From Actinoplanes philippinensis (GTDB lineage: Bacteria > Actinomycetota > Actinomycetes > Mycobacteriales > Micromonosporaceae): DNA of 64,000 nt. The stretch lies in assembly GCF_900113015.1 (NCBI RefSeq), contig NZ_FONV01000005.1, positions 62,001 to 126,000 of the forward strand, read 5' to 3'. Each line of letters starts with the position of its first letter. The stretch's first letter is position 1. The notes beneath the pieces are model-generated. The model was not told the DNA's origin and did no database searches. It saw only the letters and a list, made by a program, of their open reading frames with translations. Shown here one piece after another: positions 9,174 to 17,438 of the stretch. The translations under genes were made by a program, and so were the position numbers.

Positions 9174-10469
9174 ATGATCGGACTGGTGGTGCACGCCAGC
9201 CACCGGACGCGGTTCGCCGAGGCGGCGAGCACGCTCACCGGAGTCGAGTTCGCCTGGGCCGTCTACGAGCGGGAGGACGAGATCCGCGACCGGGTGTCCG
9301 GCCTCCTGCGCGAGCACCGGCTCGACGGGCTGCTCCTCGGCCTCGTCCCGTACGCCCGGGCCCGCGACCTGATCCCCGCCGACCTCCCCGTCACCGTCAC
9401 CCGCTCGGCCGCGCTCGACCTGGCGCTGGCCTGGGCCCGCGCCCGCGGCAACGGATGGCCCGCCACCCCGGTCAGCGTCGACACCTTCACCACCGAGACG
9501 ATCGACGAGGTGGCCACCGCCCTCGACCTGGACCGGACGGCGATCGCGGCGCTCCCCTTCGACCCCGACCAGCCGGTCGCCGAGGTCGCCGACTTCCACC
9601 GCGAGCAGCTGGCGCGCACCGGGGCGCCGTACGTGATCAGCGTCCGGATGGGTGTGGCCGCGGCCCTCGACGGCCGGACCGCCGTGCTGCACGCCCTGGC
9701 CACCCCCGGCACCATCCGCGCCGACCTGCACGAGCTCGCCCTGCGCATCCACACCAAACGCGCCGACGGCCAGCGCTTCGCCGCCGCCCTCTTCCTGGTC
9801 GCCAAGCCGGAGCAGAGCAGCGACCTCGACCGCGCCCGGGTCGGCCTCCAGCACCTGCTGCTCAACACGCCCGCCTTCGCCGACGCCTGGATCGACCACC
9901 GCGGCGCACGCGGGGTGCTGGTCTTCGCGCCCGCGTCCCTGTTCGAGAGCGTCACCAGCCACTGGGTCGGCCTGCCCGTGCTCGCCGAGGCCCGCGAGAC
10001 GCTGGGCATCCGGGCCGTCGCCGGGTTCGGCATCGGCGCGTCCGCACGGCTCAGCGTCACCCTCGCCGAACGCGCCGCGGCCCGCGCCGAACAGGACGCC
10101 GACCCCGGCGCCTACCTGTTCACCGGCGACGGGATGACGATCGGCCCGATGGGCGCGCCCGCCGCCCCGCTCACCTACACCTACCGTGAGCACGGCGAGA
10201 TCGAGCGCCTGGCCGGACGAGCCGGCCTCAGCCCGGCCACCCTGTCCCGGCTCGCCGCGATCGAGCGCAACCTCGGCGGCCAGCCGCTGTCCCCCGCCGA
10301 ACTGGCCCGCACCCTCGGCATCACCGACCCCAGCGGGCGCCGGCTGATCCGCAAACTGACCAGCGCCGACCTGGTCGTCGAGACCGGCAGCGCACAGGAG
10401 AGCCGCAAAGGCCGGCCCACCCGGCTGTACCGGCTCGCCATCACACCGGCGCTGGACACCACCCGATGA
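9174..10469 (+). CDS. Transcriptional regulator with C-terminal winged helix
   Basis: Probable regulator of the divergent transporter operon and of its own operon. The 431-residue protein ends in a helix-turn-helix/winged-helix segment of about 55 residues (LSPAELARTLGITDPSGRRL through RPTRLYRLAI). The first about 110 residues look like an alpha/beta receiver- or sensory-like domain (MIGLVVHASHRTRFAEAA). A middle alpha/beta domain at about 150-325 includes FGIGASARLSVTLAERAAAR. I do not recognise the N-terminal and middle domains with confidence. The start ATG follows GAGACGGGG. The stop overlaps the amidohydrolase start (ATGA). Confidence 0.75.
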   Translation: MIGLVVHASHRTRFAEAASTLTGVEFAWAVYEREDEIRDRVSGLLREHRLDGLLLGLVPYARARDLIPADLPVTVTRSAALDLALAWARARGNGWPATPVSVDTFTTETIDEVATALDLDRTAIAALPFDPDQPVAEVADFHREQLARTGAPYVISVRMGVAAALDGRTAVLHALATPGTIRADLHELALRIHTKRADGQRFAAALFLVAKPEQSSDLDRARVGLQHLLLNTPAFADAWIDHRGARGVLVFAPASLFESVTSHWVGLPVLAEARETLGIRAVAGFGIGASARLSVTLAERAAARAEQDADPGAYLFTGDGMTIGPMGAPAAPLTYTYREHGEIERLAGRAGLSPATLSRLAAIERNLGGQPLSPAELARTLGITDPSGRRLIRKLTSADLVVETGSAQESRKGRPTRLYRLAITPALDTTR

Positions 10470-11722
10470 CCTGGGACCTGCTGCTCACCGGCGGCACACC
10501 CGGCGACGTGGCGATCCGCGACGGCCGGATCGCGGCGGTGGGCGGCCCGCCCGGCGCCGCCCGCGCGATCATCGACGTCACCGGCTGCCTGATCACCCCC
10601 GGCCTGATCGACCTGCACACCCACGTCGGGCCCGGCTACTGGGGCATCGACCCGGGCCCGGTCGCGTGGCGCTCCGGCGTCACCACCTGGGTGGACGCCG
10701 GGTCGGCGGGGGCCTACACGGCGGCCGGGCTGCGCGCCGTCGCCCGCGCCGCCGACGTCCGCGTCCACGCCCTGCTCAACATCTCCGCCGTCGGCCTGGC
10801 CGGGCGCACCGGCGAAAGCCGTGACCTGGCCAACTGCGACGTGGCGCTGGCGATCGACACCATCCAGGCCGACCGGGAGCTGTTCCACGGCGTCAAGGTG
10901 CGCATCGACGCCGAGACCGTCGGCGCCAACGGGGTCGAGCCGCTGCGCCGCGGGCTGGCCGCCGCCGAGGCGTGCGGCGTCCCGGTCATGGTCCACATCG
11001 GTACGGCGCCGCCCGCCCTCGACGAGGTGCTCGGCCTGCTCCGGCCCGGTGACCTGGTCACCCACTGCGCCAGCGGCATCGCGGCGCCGCTCGGGCCGGC
11101 CGTCCGCGACGCCGCCGCGCGGGGTGTGCTGCTCGACCTGGGGCACGGGTCCGGCGGCTTCGCCTTCGACGTGCTCGAAGCGCAACTCGACGCGGGGCTG
11201 CGACCGTACACGATCTCCACCGACCTGCACGCCCGGTCCCTGCACGGCCCGGTCTTCGACCTGCCCACCACCATGGCCAAACTGCTCGCCTGCGGCGTCG
11301 CCCTGCCCGACGTGATCACGGCGGTCACCGCACACCCGGCCCGGGCGCTGGACCTGCCCGGCGGCTCCCTCACCGTCGGCGACCCCGCCGACTTGGCGAT
11401 CTTCGAGGTACGGGAGGAACCGCTCACCGTCGTCGACGCGCACCGGCAGACCCGCGTCTCCCCGATCCGGCTGGTCAACCGGGCGACATACGTGGCCGGC
11501 CGCCCCCTGCCACCCCGGCTGCCCGCCGCCCCGGCCCCGTGGATCCCGCTCACCGACACGCAACGGGCCGCCCTGGCCCGCCGTGAACACGACCTCCGTG
11601 CCCTGCTCGCCACCCCGATCGTCGACGTGGACGGGCTGGCCGAACAGTTCCCCCGAGCCTTCCCGGCGCCGATCCTCCCCCGATCCGACTCTCTTCCCCG
11701 ATCCGAACCGAGGAGTTCCTGA
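10466..11722 (+). CDS. Metal-dependent amidohydrolase / deacetylase
   Basis: The 418-residue amidohydrolase-superfamily enzyme resembles the dihydroorotase-like deacetylase group (EF0837/Atu3266 type), which removes acyl groups from small N- or O-acyl compounds. Metal and catalytic residues are visible in order: LIDLHTHVGPG, HGVKVRIDAET (possible carboxylated Lys), VMVHIGTAP, LVTHCASG and ISTDLHARS. It follows the regulator with a 4-bp ATGA overlap, and its own stop shares one base with the RidA start. By context it may deacylate an N-acyl amino sugar or D-amino acid brought in by the neighbouring transporter; the substrate is inferred. Confidence 0.87.
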   Translation: MTWDLLLTGGTPGDVAIRDGRIAAVGGPPGAARAIIDVTGCLITPGLIDLHTHVGPGYWGIDPGPVAWRSGVTTWVDAGSAGAYTAAGLRAVARAADVRVHALLNISAVGLAGRTGESRDLANCDVALAIDTIQADRELFHGVKVRIDAETVGANGVEPLRRGLAAAEACGVPVMVHIGTAPPALDEVLGLLRPGDLVTHCASGIAAPLGPAVRDAAARGVLLDLGHGSGGFAFDVLEAQLDAGLRPYTISTDLHARSLHGPVFDLPTTMAKLLACGVALPDVITAVTAHPARALDLPGGSLTVGDPADLAIFEVREEPLTVVDAHRQTRVSPIRLVNRATYVAGRPLPPRLPAAPAPWIPLTDTQRAALARREHDLRALLATPIVDVDGLAEQFPRAFPAPILPRSDSLPRSEPRSS

Positions 11723-12102
11723 TGCCCAAGCGCGCTGTGATCACCAGCCAGGCGGCGCCCGCCGGCGGCCCGTACTCGCACGCCGTCGTCGCCGGCGACA
11801 CCATCTACCTGGCCGGCGCGATCCCGGCGCTGCCCGACGGCACCCGGATCACCGGCAGCTTCGCCGAGCAGGCCCACGCCGCGTTCCGCAACCTGGCCGC
11901 CGTCGCCGAGGCCGCCGGATCCAGCCTGGACGACGCCGTCCGCGTCGGCGTCTACCTGCGCGACTTCGGTGACTTCCCGGAGATGAACGAGATCTACCGC
12001 CAATACATCAAGGGCGACCACCTGCCGGTCCGCACCACCCTGCCGGTCCCCCTGGTCGGTTTCGCCATCGAGATCGACGCCGTCCTCTACACCGGCGCCT
12101 GA
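11722..12102 (+). CDS. RidA-family enamine/imine deaminase
   Basis: RidA proteins hydrolyse reactive 2-aminoacrylate and related enamines released by PLP enzymes. The 126-residue protein has the family pattern SQAAPAGGPYSHAVVAGDTIYLAGA near the N-terminus, and YLRDFGDFPEMNEIYRQYI followed by HLPVRTTLPVPLVG. That region contains the usual Arg (VRTT) and a C-terminal EIDAVLY. It has a strong AGGAG site and starts on the last base of the amidohydrolase stop. Its presence near a D-serine-dehydratase-like gene fits the known partnership. Confidence 0.92.
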   Translation: MPKRAVITSQAAPAGGPYSHAVVAGDTIYLAGAIPALPDGTRITGSFAEQAHAAFRNLAAVAEAAGSSLDDAVRVGVYLRDFGDFPEMNEIYRQYIKGDHLPVRTTLPVPLVGFAIEIDAVLYTGA

Positions 12103-12146
12103 CCCACCGCGGGTAGCCGGGCGCTCTCCTGGGTAGAGGAACATCC

Positions 12147-14024
12147 ATGCCTCACACGGGAGAGTTGCTCGGCGGACGTTACCGGCTCGACGATCGCATC
12201 GCCGCCGGTGGCATGGGCGAGGTGTGGCAGGCGACCGACACGGTGCTCGGCCGGGCGGTCGCCGTCAAGACGCTGCTCGCCGACCGCGCCACCGACCCCG
12301 GTTTCCAGCGGCGGTTCCGGCACGAGGCGCAGGCCCTCGCGGCGCTGCGCCACCCCGGCGTGGTTCCGGTGTACGACTTCGGCAACACCGCGGTCGAGGA
12401 CGCGTACCTGGTCATGGCCCGCGTCGAAGGCCAGCCGCTGAACCGGATCCTCGCCGAACGCGGCCGCCTCACCCCCGCCGAGACCATGTCAGTGGTGGCG
12501 CAGGCGGCCCAGGCCCTCGAAGCGGCCCACGAGGCGGGCATCGTGCACCGCGACGTGAAACCCGGAAACCTCCTGATCGAACCGGACGGCACCGTGGTCC
12601 TGGTCGACTTCGGCGTCGCCCGCTCCGCGAACTCCGCCACCGTCACCAACGCGGGCGAGGTCGTCGGCACCGCCCTCTACATCGCACCGGAACAGGTCGC
12701 CCAGCACTCCGCCGGGCCACCCGCGGACGTGTACGCGCTGGGCGCCCTCGCCTACCACTGCCTCGCCGGCCACCCACCGTTCCAGGGCCGCAACCCGATC
12801 GCGATCGCCCTGCAGCACCTGGAGGACGAGCCGCCCGCCCTGCCGTCGGACGTGCCGCCGCCGGTCCGCGACCTCGTGCGCACCGCCCTGTCCAAGAACC
12901 CCGCCGACCGTTTCCCCTCCGCGGGGATCATGGCGGAGGCGGCCCGTTCCGCCGCCACCCCCCTCGGCGACACCACCTCCACGCCCTTTGCCCCCGCCCC
13001 GCCCTCCGGCCCGGCATCGCCGACCGCGTCGGCCTCCGGGGCGGCACCCGATGACGACCTTGCGGCCACCCGGGCAGGATCACCGTGGATCGGCGTCCTC
13101 GGCATGCAGCCGCTCGACCGGACCGCGATCCACGACGTGCTCGACGACACCGCACCGGGCGCGGCTGCCGCCGCCGTCCCCCAGCCTCGGTCGGCACCCC
13201 TTCCGGACAGCACCTCCCCGGCCGGCGCGGGCACGACCGGCGCGGGCATTATGAGCGCGGGTGCAGCCGGCGCAGGTGCGGCCGGCACAGAAGCGGCCGG
13301 CGCGGGCGCTGTCGGAGCGGCGGGGGCGGGCGCAGGAACGGCCGGCGTCGACGCTGTCGATGCCGGCGCACGAGCAGGTGGCGCGGGTGCGGTCGGTGCG
13401 GCTGCGGCGACCAGGAACGGCGACGCTGCGGCCCGGCCGACGATGGTGGGCGATGCCACGGCCACGACCCGGCCCGCGACGCCGGTGCCGGCCCCGCCCG
13501 GAACGAGCGGGACAGCCGGAGACATGGGCGACCGCCGCCGTCTGCCGCTTCTGCTCGTGCTGGCCGCGGTCGTGCTGCTCGGTGGCCTGGGCGCGCTGGT
13601 GGCCGCCGATCCGCTCGGCTGGTTCGCTGATGAGCCGAAGCCGACGACCAACGCTCCGGCGGCGCCGGTGAGTTCCGCACCGCGGTCCGCCGCCCCGGCC
13701 GCAGGTGGCGACGGCGAGAAGGAGACGACCCGGCCCGATCGGACCGGCGAGACCGGGAACGACGACCGCCCGACGAGCGCGGCGCCGACCAGCCGCCCTG
13801 CCGAGGCCCCGGGGGCCACCGAGCCGACCGCACCGGCGACGACCGGCGATACCGCCACCCCCACGCAGACCGTGACGACGCCCGAGGAGACCGGCGACCC
13901 GGATGACGACGAGACCGAACCGGGCGCCAACGAGGACGGTGGCGACCAGGCAGGCGGCAACGAGGCGGGCGGCAATCAGGCGGCCGGCAACCAGGGGGGC
14001 GGCAACCAGGCGGCTCAGAACTAG
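12147..14024 (+). CDS. PknB-type Ser/Thr protein kinase with extracellular tail
   Basis: A membrane receptor-type kinase of 625 residues. The N-terminal kinase domain (about 10-270) has GGMGEVWQATD (Gly loop), AVKTLL (ATP lysine), HRDVKPGN (catalytic loop), DFGVARS and GTALYIAPEQ. A long Ala/Gly/Pro-rich juxtamembrane stretch leads to one transmembrane helix at about 466-488 (LLLVLAAVVLLGGLGALVAA). A Thr/Pro-rich extracellular tail follows and ends in short GGNQA/GGNEA repeats. No PASTA domain is seen, so a cell-wall-sensing role cannot be assumed. AGAGGAAC precedes the ATG. Confidence 0.93.
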   Translation: MPHTGELLGGRYRLDDRIAAGGMGEVWQATDTVLGRAVAVKTLLADRATDPGFQRRFRHEAQALAALRHPGVVPVYDFGNTAVEDAYLVMARVEGQPLNRILAERGRLTPAETMSVVAQAAQALEAAHEAGIVHRDVKPGNLLIEPDGTVVLVDFGVARSANSATVTNAGEVVGTALYIAPEQVAQHSAGPPADVYALGALAYHCLAGHPPFQGRNPIAIALQHLEDEPPALPSDVPPPVRDLVRTALSKNPADRFPSAGIMAEAARSAATPLGDTTSTPFAPAPPSGPASPTASASGAAPDDDLAATRAGSPWIGVLGMQPLDRTAIHDVLDDTAPGAAAAAVPQPRSAPLPDSTSPAGAGTTGAGIMSAGAAGAGAAGTEAAGAGAVGAAGAGAGTAGVDAVDAGARAGGAGAVGAAAATRNGDAAARPTMVGDATATTRPATPVPAPPGTSGTAGDMGDRRRLPLLLVLAAVVLLGGLGALVAADPLGWFADEPKPTTNAPAAPVSSAPRSAAPAAGGDGEKETTRPDRTGETGNDDRPTSAAPTSRPAEAPGATEPTAPATTGDTATPTQTVTTPEETGDPDDDETEPGANEDGGDQAGGNEAGGNQAAGNQGGGNQAAQN

Positions 14025-14078
14025 GCCGCCGGAAAATCAGCCGGACCTGAGCGGCCATGTTTCTCGCGATCTTGATCG

Positions 14079-14104
14079 GTCGGCCACCGGAAACGGCGGC
14101 CGAC
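14079..14104. repeat. GAAA-loop hairpin, copy 1
   Basis: GTCGGCCACCG, a GAAA tetraloop and an 11-nt 3' arm with one imperfect pair (A against C; G.U on the other strand). It shares 25 of 26 positions with copy 2, 87 bp downstream. It lies in the 217-bp gap between the convergent kinase and P450 genes and could end transcription of the kinase gene. Confidence 0.6.
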
Positions 14105-14165
14105 ACCGGCCACCCGCCGATCCGCCACCGCCCGAACCCTGACGGCCCTCCGCCAGCCACGACCG

Positions 14166-14191
14166 GTCGGCCACCGGAAACGGTGGCCGAC
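14166..14191. repeat. GAAA-loop hairpin, copy 2 (perfect)
   Basis: A perfect 11-bp stem (GTCGGCCACCG with CGGTGGCCGAC) closed by GAAA. Its 3' flank CGATCA also complements the TGATCG that precedes copy 1, so the two copies can form one larger inverted repeat (14073-14089 with 14181-14197). Either a paired bidirectional terminator or a small mobile repeat. Confidence 0.6.
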
Positions 14192-14241
14192 CGATCAGGA
14201 TCGATCGCCGTGCCGCCACAGGAACGGGCCCCCTGGCGGGG

Positions 14242-17200
14242 TCAGGCGAAGACGTCCTGCTGGTAGCGGCCCGCCGCCTCCAAGGAGCGCAGCCACGCCT
14301 CGGCCTCGACCGTGGTGGCGCCGGTGTGGCGGCGGAAGATGGCGTACAGCTCGTCGCGGACCGCCGGGGCCATGCGGGCGCCGTCGCCGCACAGGTAGAT
14401 GTGGGCGCCCTGGTCGAGGAGCTCCCAGACGGCGTCGCCCTGGGCGGCCAGGGCCTCCTGGACGAAACGGTACGGGTGGCCGTCGACGGCGGAGAAGGCC
14501 AGGTGCAGGTCGGTGACGCCGTCGGCGGCCCACTGTTCCATCTCGGCGCGGTACAGCCAGTCGTGGGACGGGTGGCGGCAGCCGTAGAACAACATCGCCG
14601 GGCCGCGGCCCTCGGTGAGCGCACGCTCCTGGAGGAATCCTCGCAGCGGGGCGAAACCGGTGCCGGGGCCGATCAGGATCAGCGGGGTGGCCGGGTCGGC
14701 GGGGAGCCGGAACGGTGGCGCCGGCACCCGGACGTGGCCGTAGAAGACGTCACCGGGGGACAGTTTGGCCAGGTACTGGGAGCACATGCCGCGGTAGCGG
14801 CCGTTGCCGGCACGGGACGGGCCGTCGACGAGGCCGACGGTGATCGTGACGAGGGACGGGTCGGCCACGGGTGACGAGGAGATCGAGTAGAACCGCGGCC
14901 TGATCGTGCCGACCAGCTCGAGGAAGACCGCGAACGGCAGCTCGACGGCGGGGAACCGCTCCAGCAGGGACAGCACCGAGACCCGCTTGGCGAGGATCTC
15001 GTCGGCGTACAGGTCGGGCGAGGTGGTCCACGCGGTCAGCTGGCGGGTCGTCCACGGGCACTCGGTGTGCTGGGCGAGGGCCTCGATCTGGCCGCGGGTG
15101 GCCGGCTCCTGCAACTCGACGAAATCGGTGAGCAGCAGGCCGGCGGTGACCGGCACGCCGATCGGCAGCCCGGTCGGCCGCTCGCCGTTCTGGCCGAGAC
15201 GGATCACCAGGTCGCGGGAGACGCGGAGGGTGTGCAGCGCCCAGTCGACGAGGTCGGGGGCGTTCTTGGCGTAGACGGCCAGGTGGTCGCCCGCGGAGTA
15301 GGTGACGCCCTCGGGGAGCTGGACGGTGATCGCCTTGACGCCGGGGCGGGGCGCCTCACGGCTGAAGTCCCACAGGCCGGCCGGGTCGCCGACCAGCTCG
15401 TCCGCCGACATGACCATGACCGGGTGGGCCTGGGCGGAGACGACGGCGGGGCGGATCTGGTCGTCGCCGAGCACCTCGACGCTGTACCGCGGACCGCTGC
15501 CGGCCTGCGACGTCGCGCCGAACTCGGTGGCGAGCGCGCTCCACAGCCCGTTGAGCCAGCTCTGTGCCATGCCGTCGAAGTCACCGGCGGCGTCCGTCTC
15601 GCCGCGCTCGACCAGGGGCCGGGCGCCCGCGGCGGCGAGCTTGCCGAAGACGCGGCGGGGGTACGCCTGGTAGGTCGCCCACTGTGTGTTGCCGTTGCCC
15701 AGCACCGCGAATCGCACCTGGTCCAGCGCACCGGCCGGGATGTCGAGCTCGTCGAAGGCCTGCGCGTTGTCCGGCGCCTTGCCGTTGTAGCTGGACGTGA
15801 CGACGGCCAGCAGCCCCTCGGCGGGCAGGTCGGCGGCCAGGTCGTCGAGCGTCTGCACGGTCACGTCGAACCCGGAGCGCCGTGCCCGGTCGGCGATCTG
15901 CTGGGCCAGATCCTCGGACGTGCCCAGGTTGGACCCGTAGGCGACGCGTAGCCGTACCCCCGAAGCGTGAACCTCGGCGGTCTCGGACGTCTCGGCGACC
16001 GCCTCGCCGAAGGAGAGACGCTCGTGCGCGAGACGGGGACGGACCCGCAACCGGAAACCGTCGGGCTTGATGGTGAGGGTCTGCTTGATCCGCAGTTGAT
16101 GGCCCGCCGGGTCGGCGATGGCCAGGCGCTGCAGCAGCATGGCGAGCGCGAGCCGGGCCTCGGTGAGCGCGAACTGACGGCCGATGCAGGCGCGCTCGCC
16201 GTTGCCGAACGGCTTGTACGCGTGCGGGTGGTGCTGCGCCTTGTTCTCCGGCAGCCACCTGTCAATGTCGAACGTCTCCGGGTCGGACCACGCGGACGGG
16301 TGGGTGTGCAGCGGCTTGAGGAGGACCGCGATCTTCTGGCCGGCCGGGATCTCCCAGCGGCCGCCGAGCGTGGTGGCCTCCCGGGAGGCCAGGCCGATCG
16401 CGGTGATCGGCGAGTGCAGGCGCAGGGTCTCGTCGAGGATCCGCGGGATCACGTCGAGCTTCATGATCAGTTCGTAGGTGGGCACGGTGTCACCGGGCAG
16501 GATCCGGTCGACCTCGGCGTAGGCCTGGGCCAGCACGTGCGGGTTGCGCATCAGGTGGTGCAGGGCGAAGGACAGGGTGCCGCTGGTGGTCTCGTGGCCG
16601 GCGATCAGGAAGGTGAGCACCTGGTTGCGGATGTTCTCGTCGGAGAGCCGGGCGCCGGTGAGCGGGTCACTGGCCTCCAGCATCAGGCCGAGCAGGTCGT
16701 TCACCTTCTCCCCGGAGGCCCGGCGGGCCCGGATGACCTCGTCGACAGTGTCCTGCATAACCGCGATATCCGATTTGTACGCCGCATCGGCCCGCTTCTT
16801 CAGCCCGGTGACCATCGGCAGCTGCCGGGTCCGGTTCATCGCCTCGGTGAGCGCGCTGCCCATCGCCTGCAGGAACGGGTGCAGCTCGGCCTGCTCGAAG
16901 GACCGGAATCGCTGCCCGAACCCGGCGAGCGTGATGGTGTCGAGGGCGAGGCGGGTCATGTCGTCGGAGACGTCCACCTCGGAGCGGCCCGACCAGGCGG
17001 CCACCAGGTTCTCGGCGATCTCCAGCATCTGCGGGAAATACGCCTTCATCGAGCGCTGGCTGAAGGCGGGCAGCAGGATGCGGTGCGCCTGGCCCCACAC
17101 CTCCTCCCCGTCACGGGCGGTGAAGAGACCGTCACCGGCGAAGTCGCGGACGTGTGCCAGCGGCGGGTCGATCGGCTTAAGAAACCGGGACTCGTCGCAG

Positions 17201-17385
17201 ACCTCGGCGACCAGGTCGGGGTCGTGCACGAAGACGACGTGCCGGCCGGCCAGGTTGAGCCGGTAGATGCCGTCGGGGTGCTGCGCGGCCAGGTCGGCGA
17301 AGAACCGGTGGGTGCCCTCCACCGGGACCTGGAGTCCATTGCCGACGATCGGCAGGCCACGGGGGGTGGGAATCGCGGCGCTCAC
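14242..17385 (-). CDS. CYP102-type self-sufficient cytochrome P450/P450 reductase
   Basis: Fused fatty-acid-type monooxygenase of 1047 residues, almost the same length as P450 BM3. The heme domain (about 1-460) has GHETTSG (I-helix), ETLRLHSP (ExxR region) and FGNGERACIGR with heme Cys400. The FMN domain begins AYGSNLGTSEDLAQQIA, the FAD domain has RPRFYSISSSP, and the NADPH site has IGPGTGFAPLRGFLQER. Family positions seen include Phe in GDGLFTARD and Arg in AGRHVVF. The C-terminus is QQDVFA, giving Phe where BM3 has a shielding Trp. GTG at 17385 is chosen because GAGGAGG lies 8 nt upstream; an ATG at 17406 lies inside an operator. It is divergent from a TetR gene, implying substrate-induced derepression. 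Confidence 0.95.
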   Translation of the reverse strand: MSAAIPTPRGLPIVGNGLQVPVEGTHRFFADLAAQHPDGIYRLNLAGRHVVFVHDPDLVAEVCDESRFLKPIDPPLAHVRDFAGDGLFTARDGEEVWGQAHRILLPAFSQRSMKAYFPQMLEIAENLVAAWSGRSEVDVSDDMTRLALDTITLAGFGQRFRSFEQAELHPFLQAMGSALTEAMNRTRQLPMVTGLKKRADAAYKSDIAVMQDTVDEVIRARRASGEKVNDLLGLMLEASDPLTGARLSDENIRNQVLTFLIAGHETTSGTLSFALHHLMRNPHVLAQAYAEVDRILPGDTVPTYELIMKLDVIPRILDETLRLHSPITAIGLASREATTLGGRWEIPAGQKIAVLLKPLHTHPSAWSDPETFDIDRWLPENKAQHHPHAYKPFGNGERACIGRQFALTEARLALAMLLQRLAIADPAGHQLRIKQTLTIKPDGFRLRVRPRLAHERLSFGEAVAETSETAEVHASGVRLRVAYGSNLGTSEDLAQQIADRARRSGFDVTVQTLDDLAADLPAEGLLAVVTSSYNGKAPDNAQAFDELDIPAGALDQVRFAVLGNGNTQWATYQAYPRRVFGKLAAAGARPLVERGETDAAGDFDGMAQSWLNGLWSALATEFGATSQAGSGPRYSVEVLGDDQIRPAVVSAQAHPVMVMSADELVGDPAGLWDFSREAPRPGVKAITVQLPEGVTYSAGDHLAVYAKNAPDLVDWALHTLRVSRDLVIRLGQNGERPTGLPIGVPVTAGLLLTDFVELQEPATRGQIEALAQHTECPWTTRQLTAWTTSPDLYADEILAKRVSVLSLLERFPAVELPFAVFLELVGTIRPRFYSISSSPVADPSLVTITVGLVDGPSRAGNGRYRGMCSQYLAKLSPGDVFYGHVRVPAPPFRLPADPATPLILIGPGTGFAPLRGFLQERALTEGRGPAMLFYGCRHPSHDWLYRAEMEQWAADGVTDLHLAFSAVDGHPYRFVQEALAAQGDAVWELLDQGAHIYLCGDGARMAPAVRDELYAIFRRHTGATTVEAEAWLRSLEAAGRYQQDVFA

Positions 17386-17402
17386 GGGGGGATCCTCCTC
17401 AG

Positions 17403-17417
17403 CCATACGGTGTATGG
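17403..17417. promoter_or_regulatory. TetR operator, site 1 (P450 side)
   Basis: The palindrome CCATACGGTGTATGG, extending to AGCCATAC/GTATGGCT over 17401-17419. It sits just upstream of the P450 ribosome site. Confidence 0.82.
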
Positions 17418-17423
17418 CTACTA

Positions 17424-17438
17424 CCATACGGCGTATGG
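17424..17438. promoter_or_regulatory. TetR operator, site 2 (overlaps regulator start)
   Basis: CCATACGGCGTATGG, differing from site 1 only at the central pyrimidine and offset by 21 bp, two helical turns. It covers the presumed tetR start codon at 17435, which suggests autorepression. Confidence 0.82.

Noticed and set aside
17386..17406. ATG at 17406 as the CYP102 start
   Set aside because: That codon lies within operator 1 without a ribosome site, while GTG 17385 has GAGGAGG 8 nt upstream and gives BM3-like length and heme Cys numbering.
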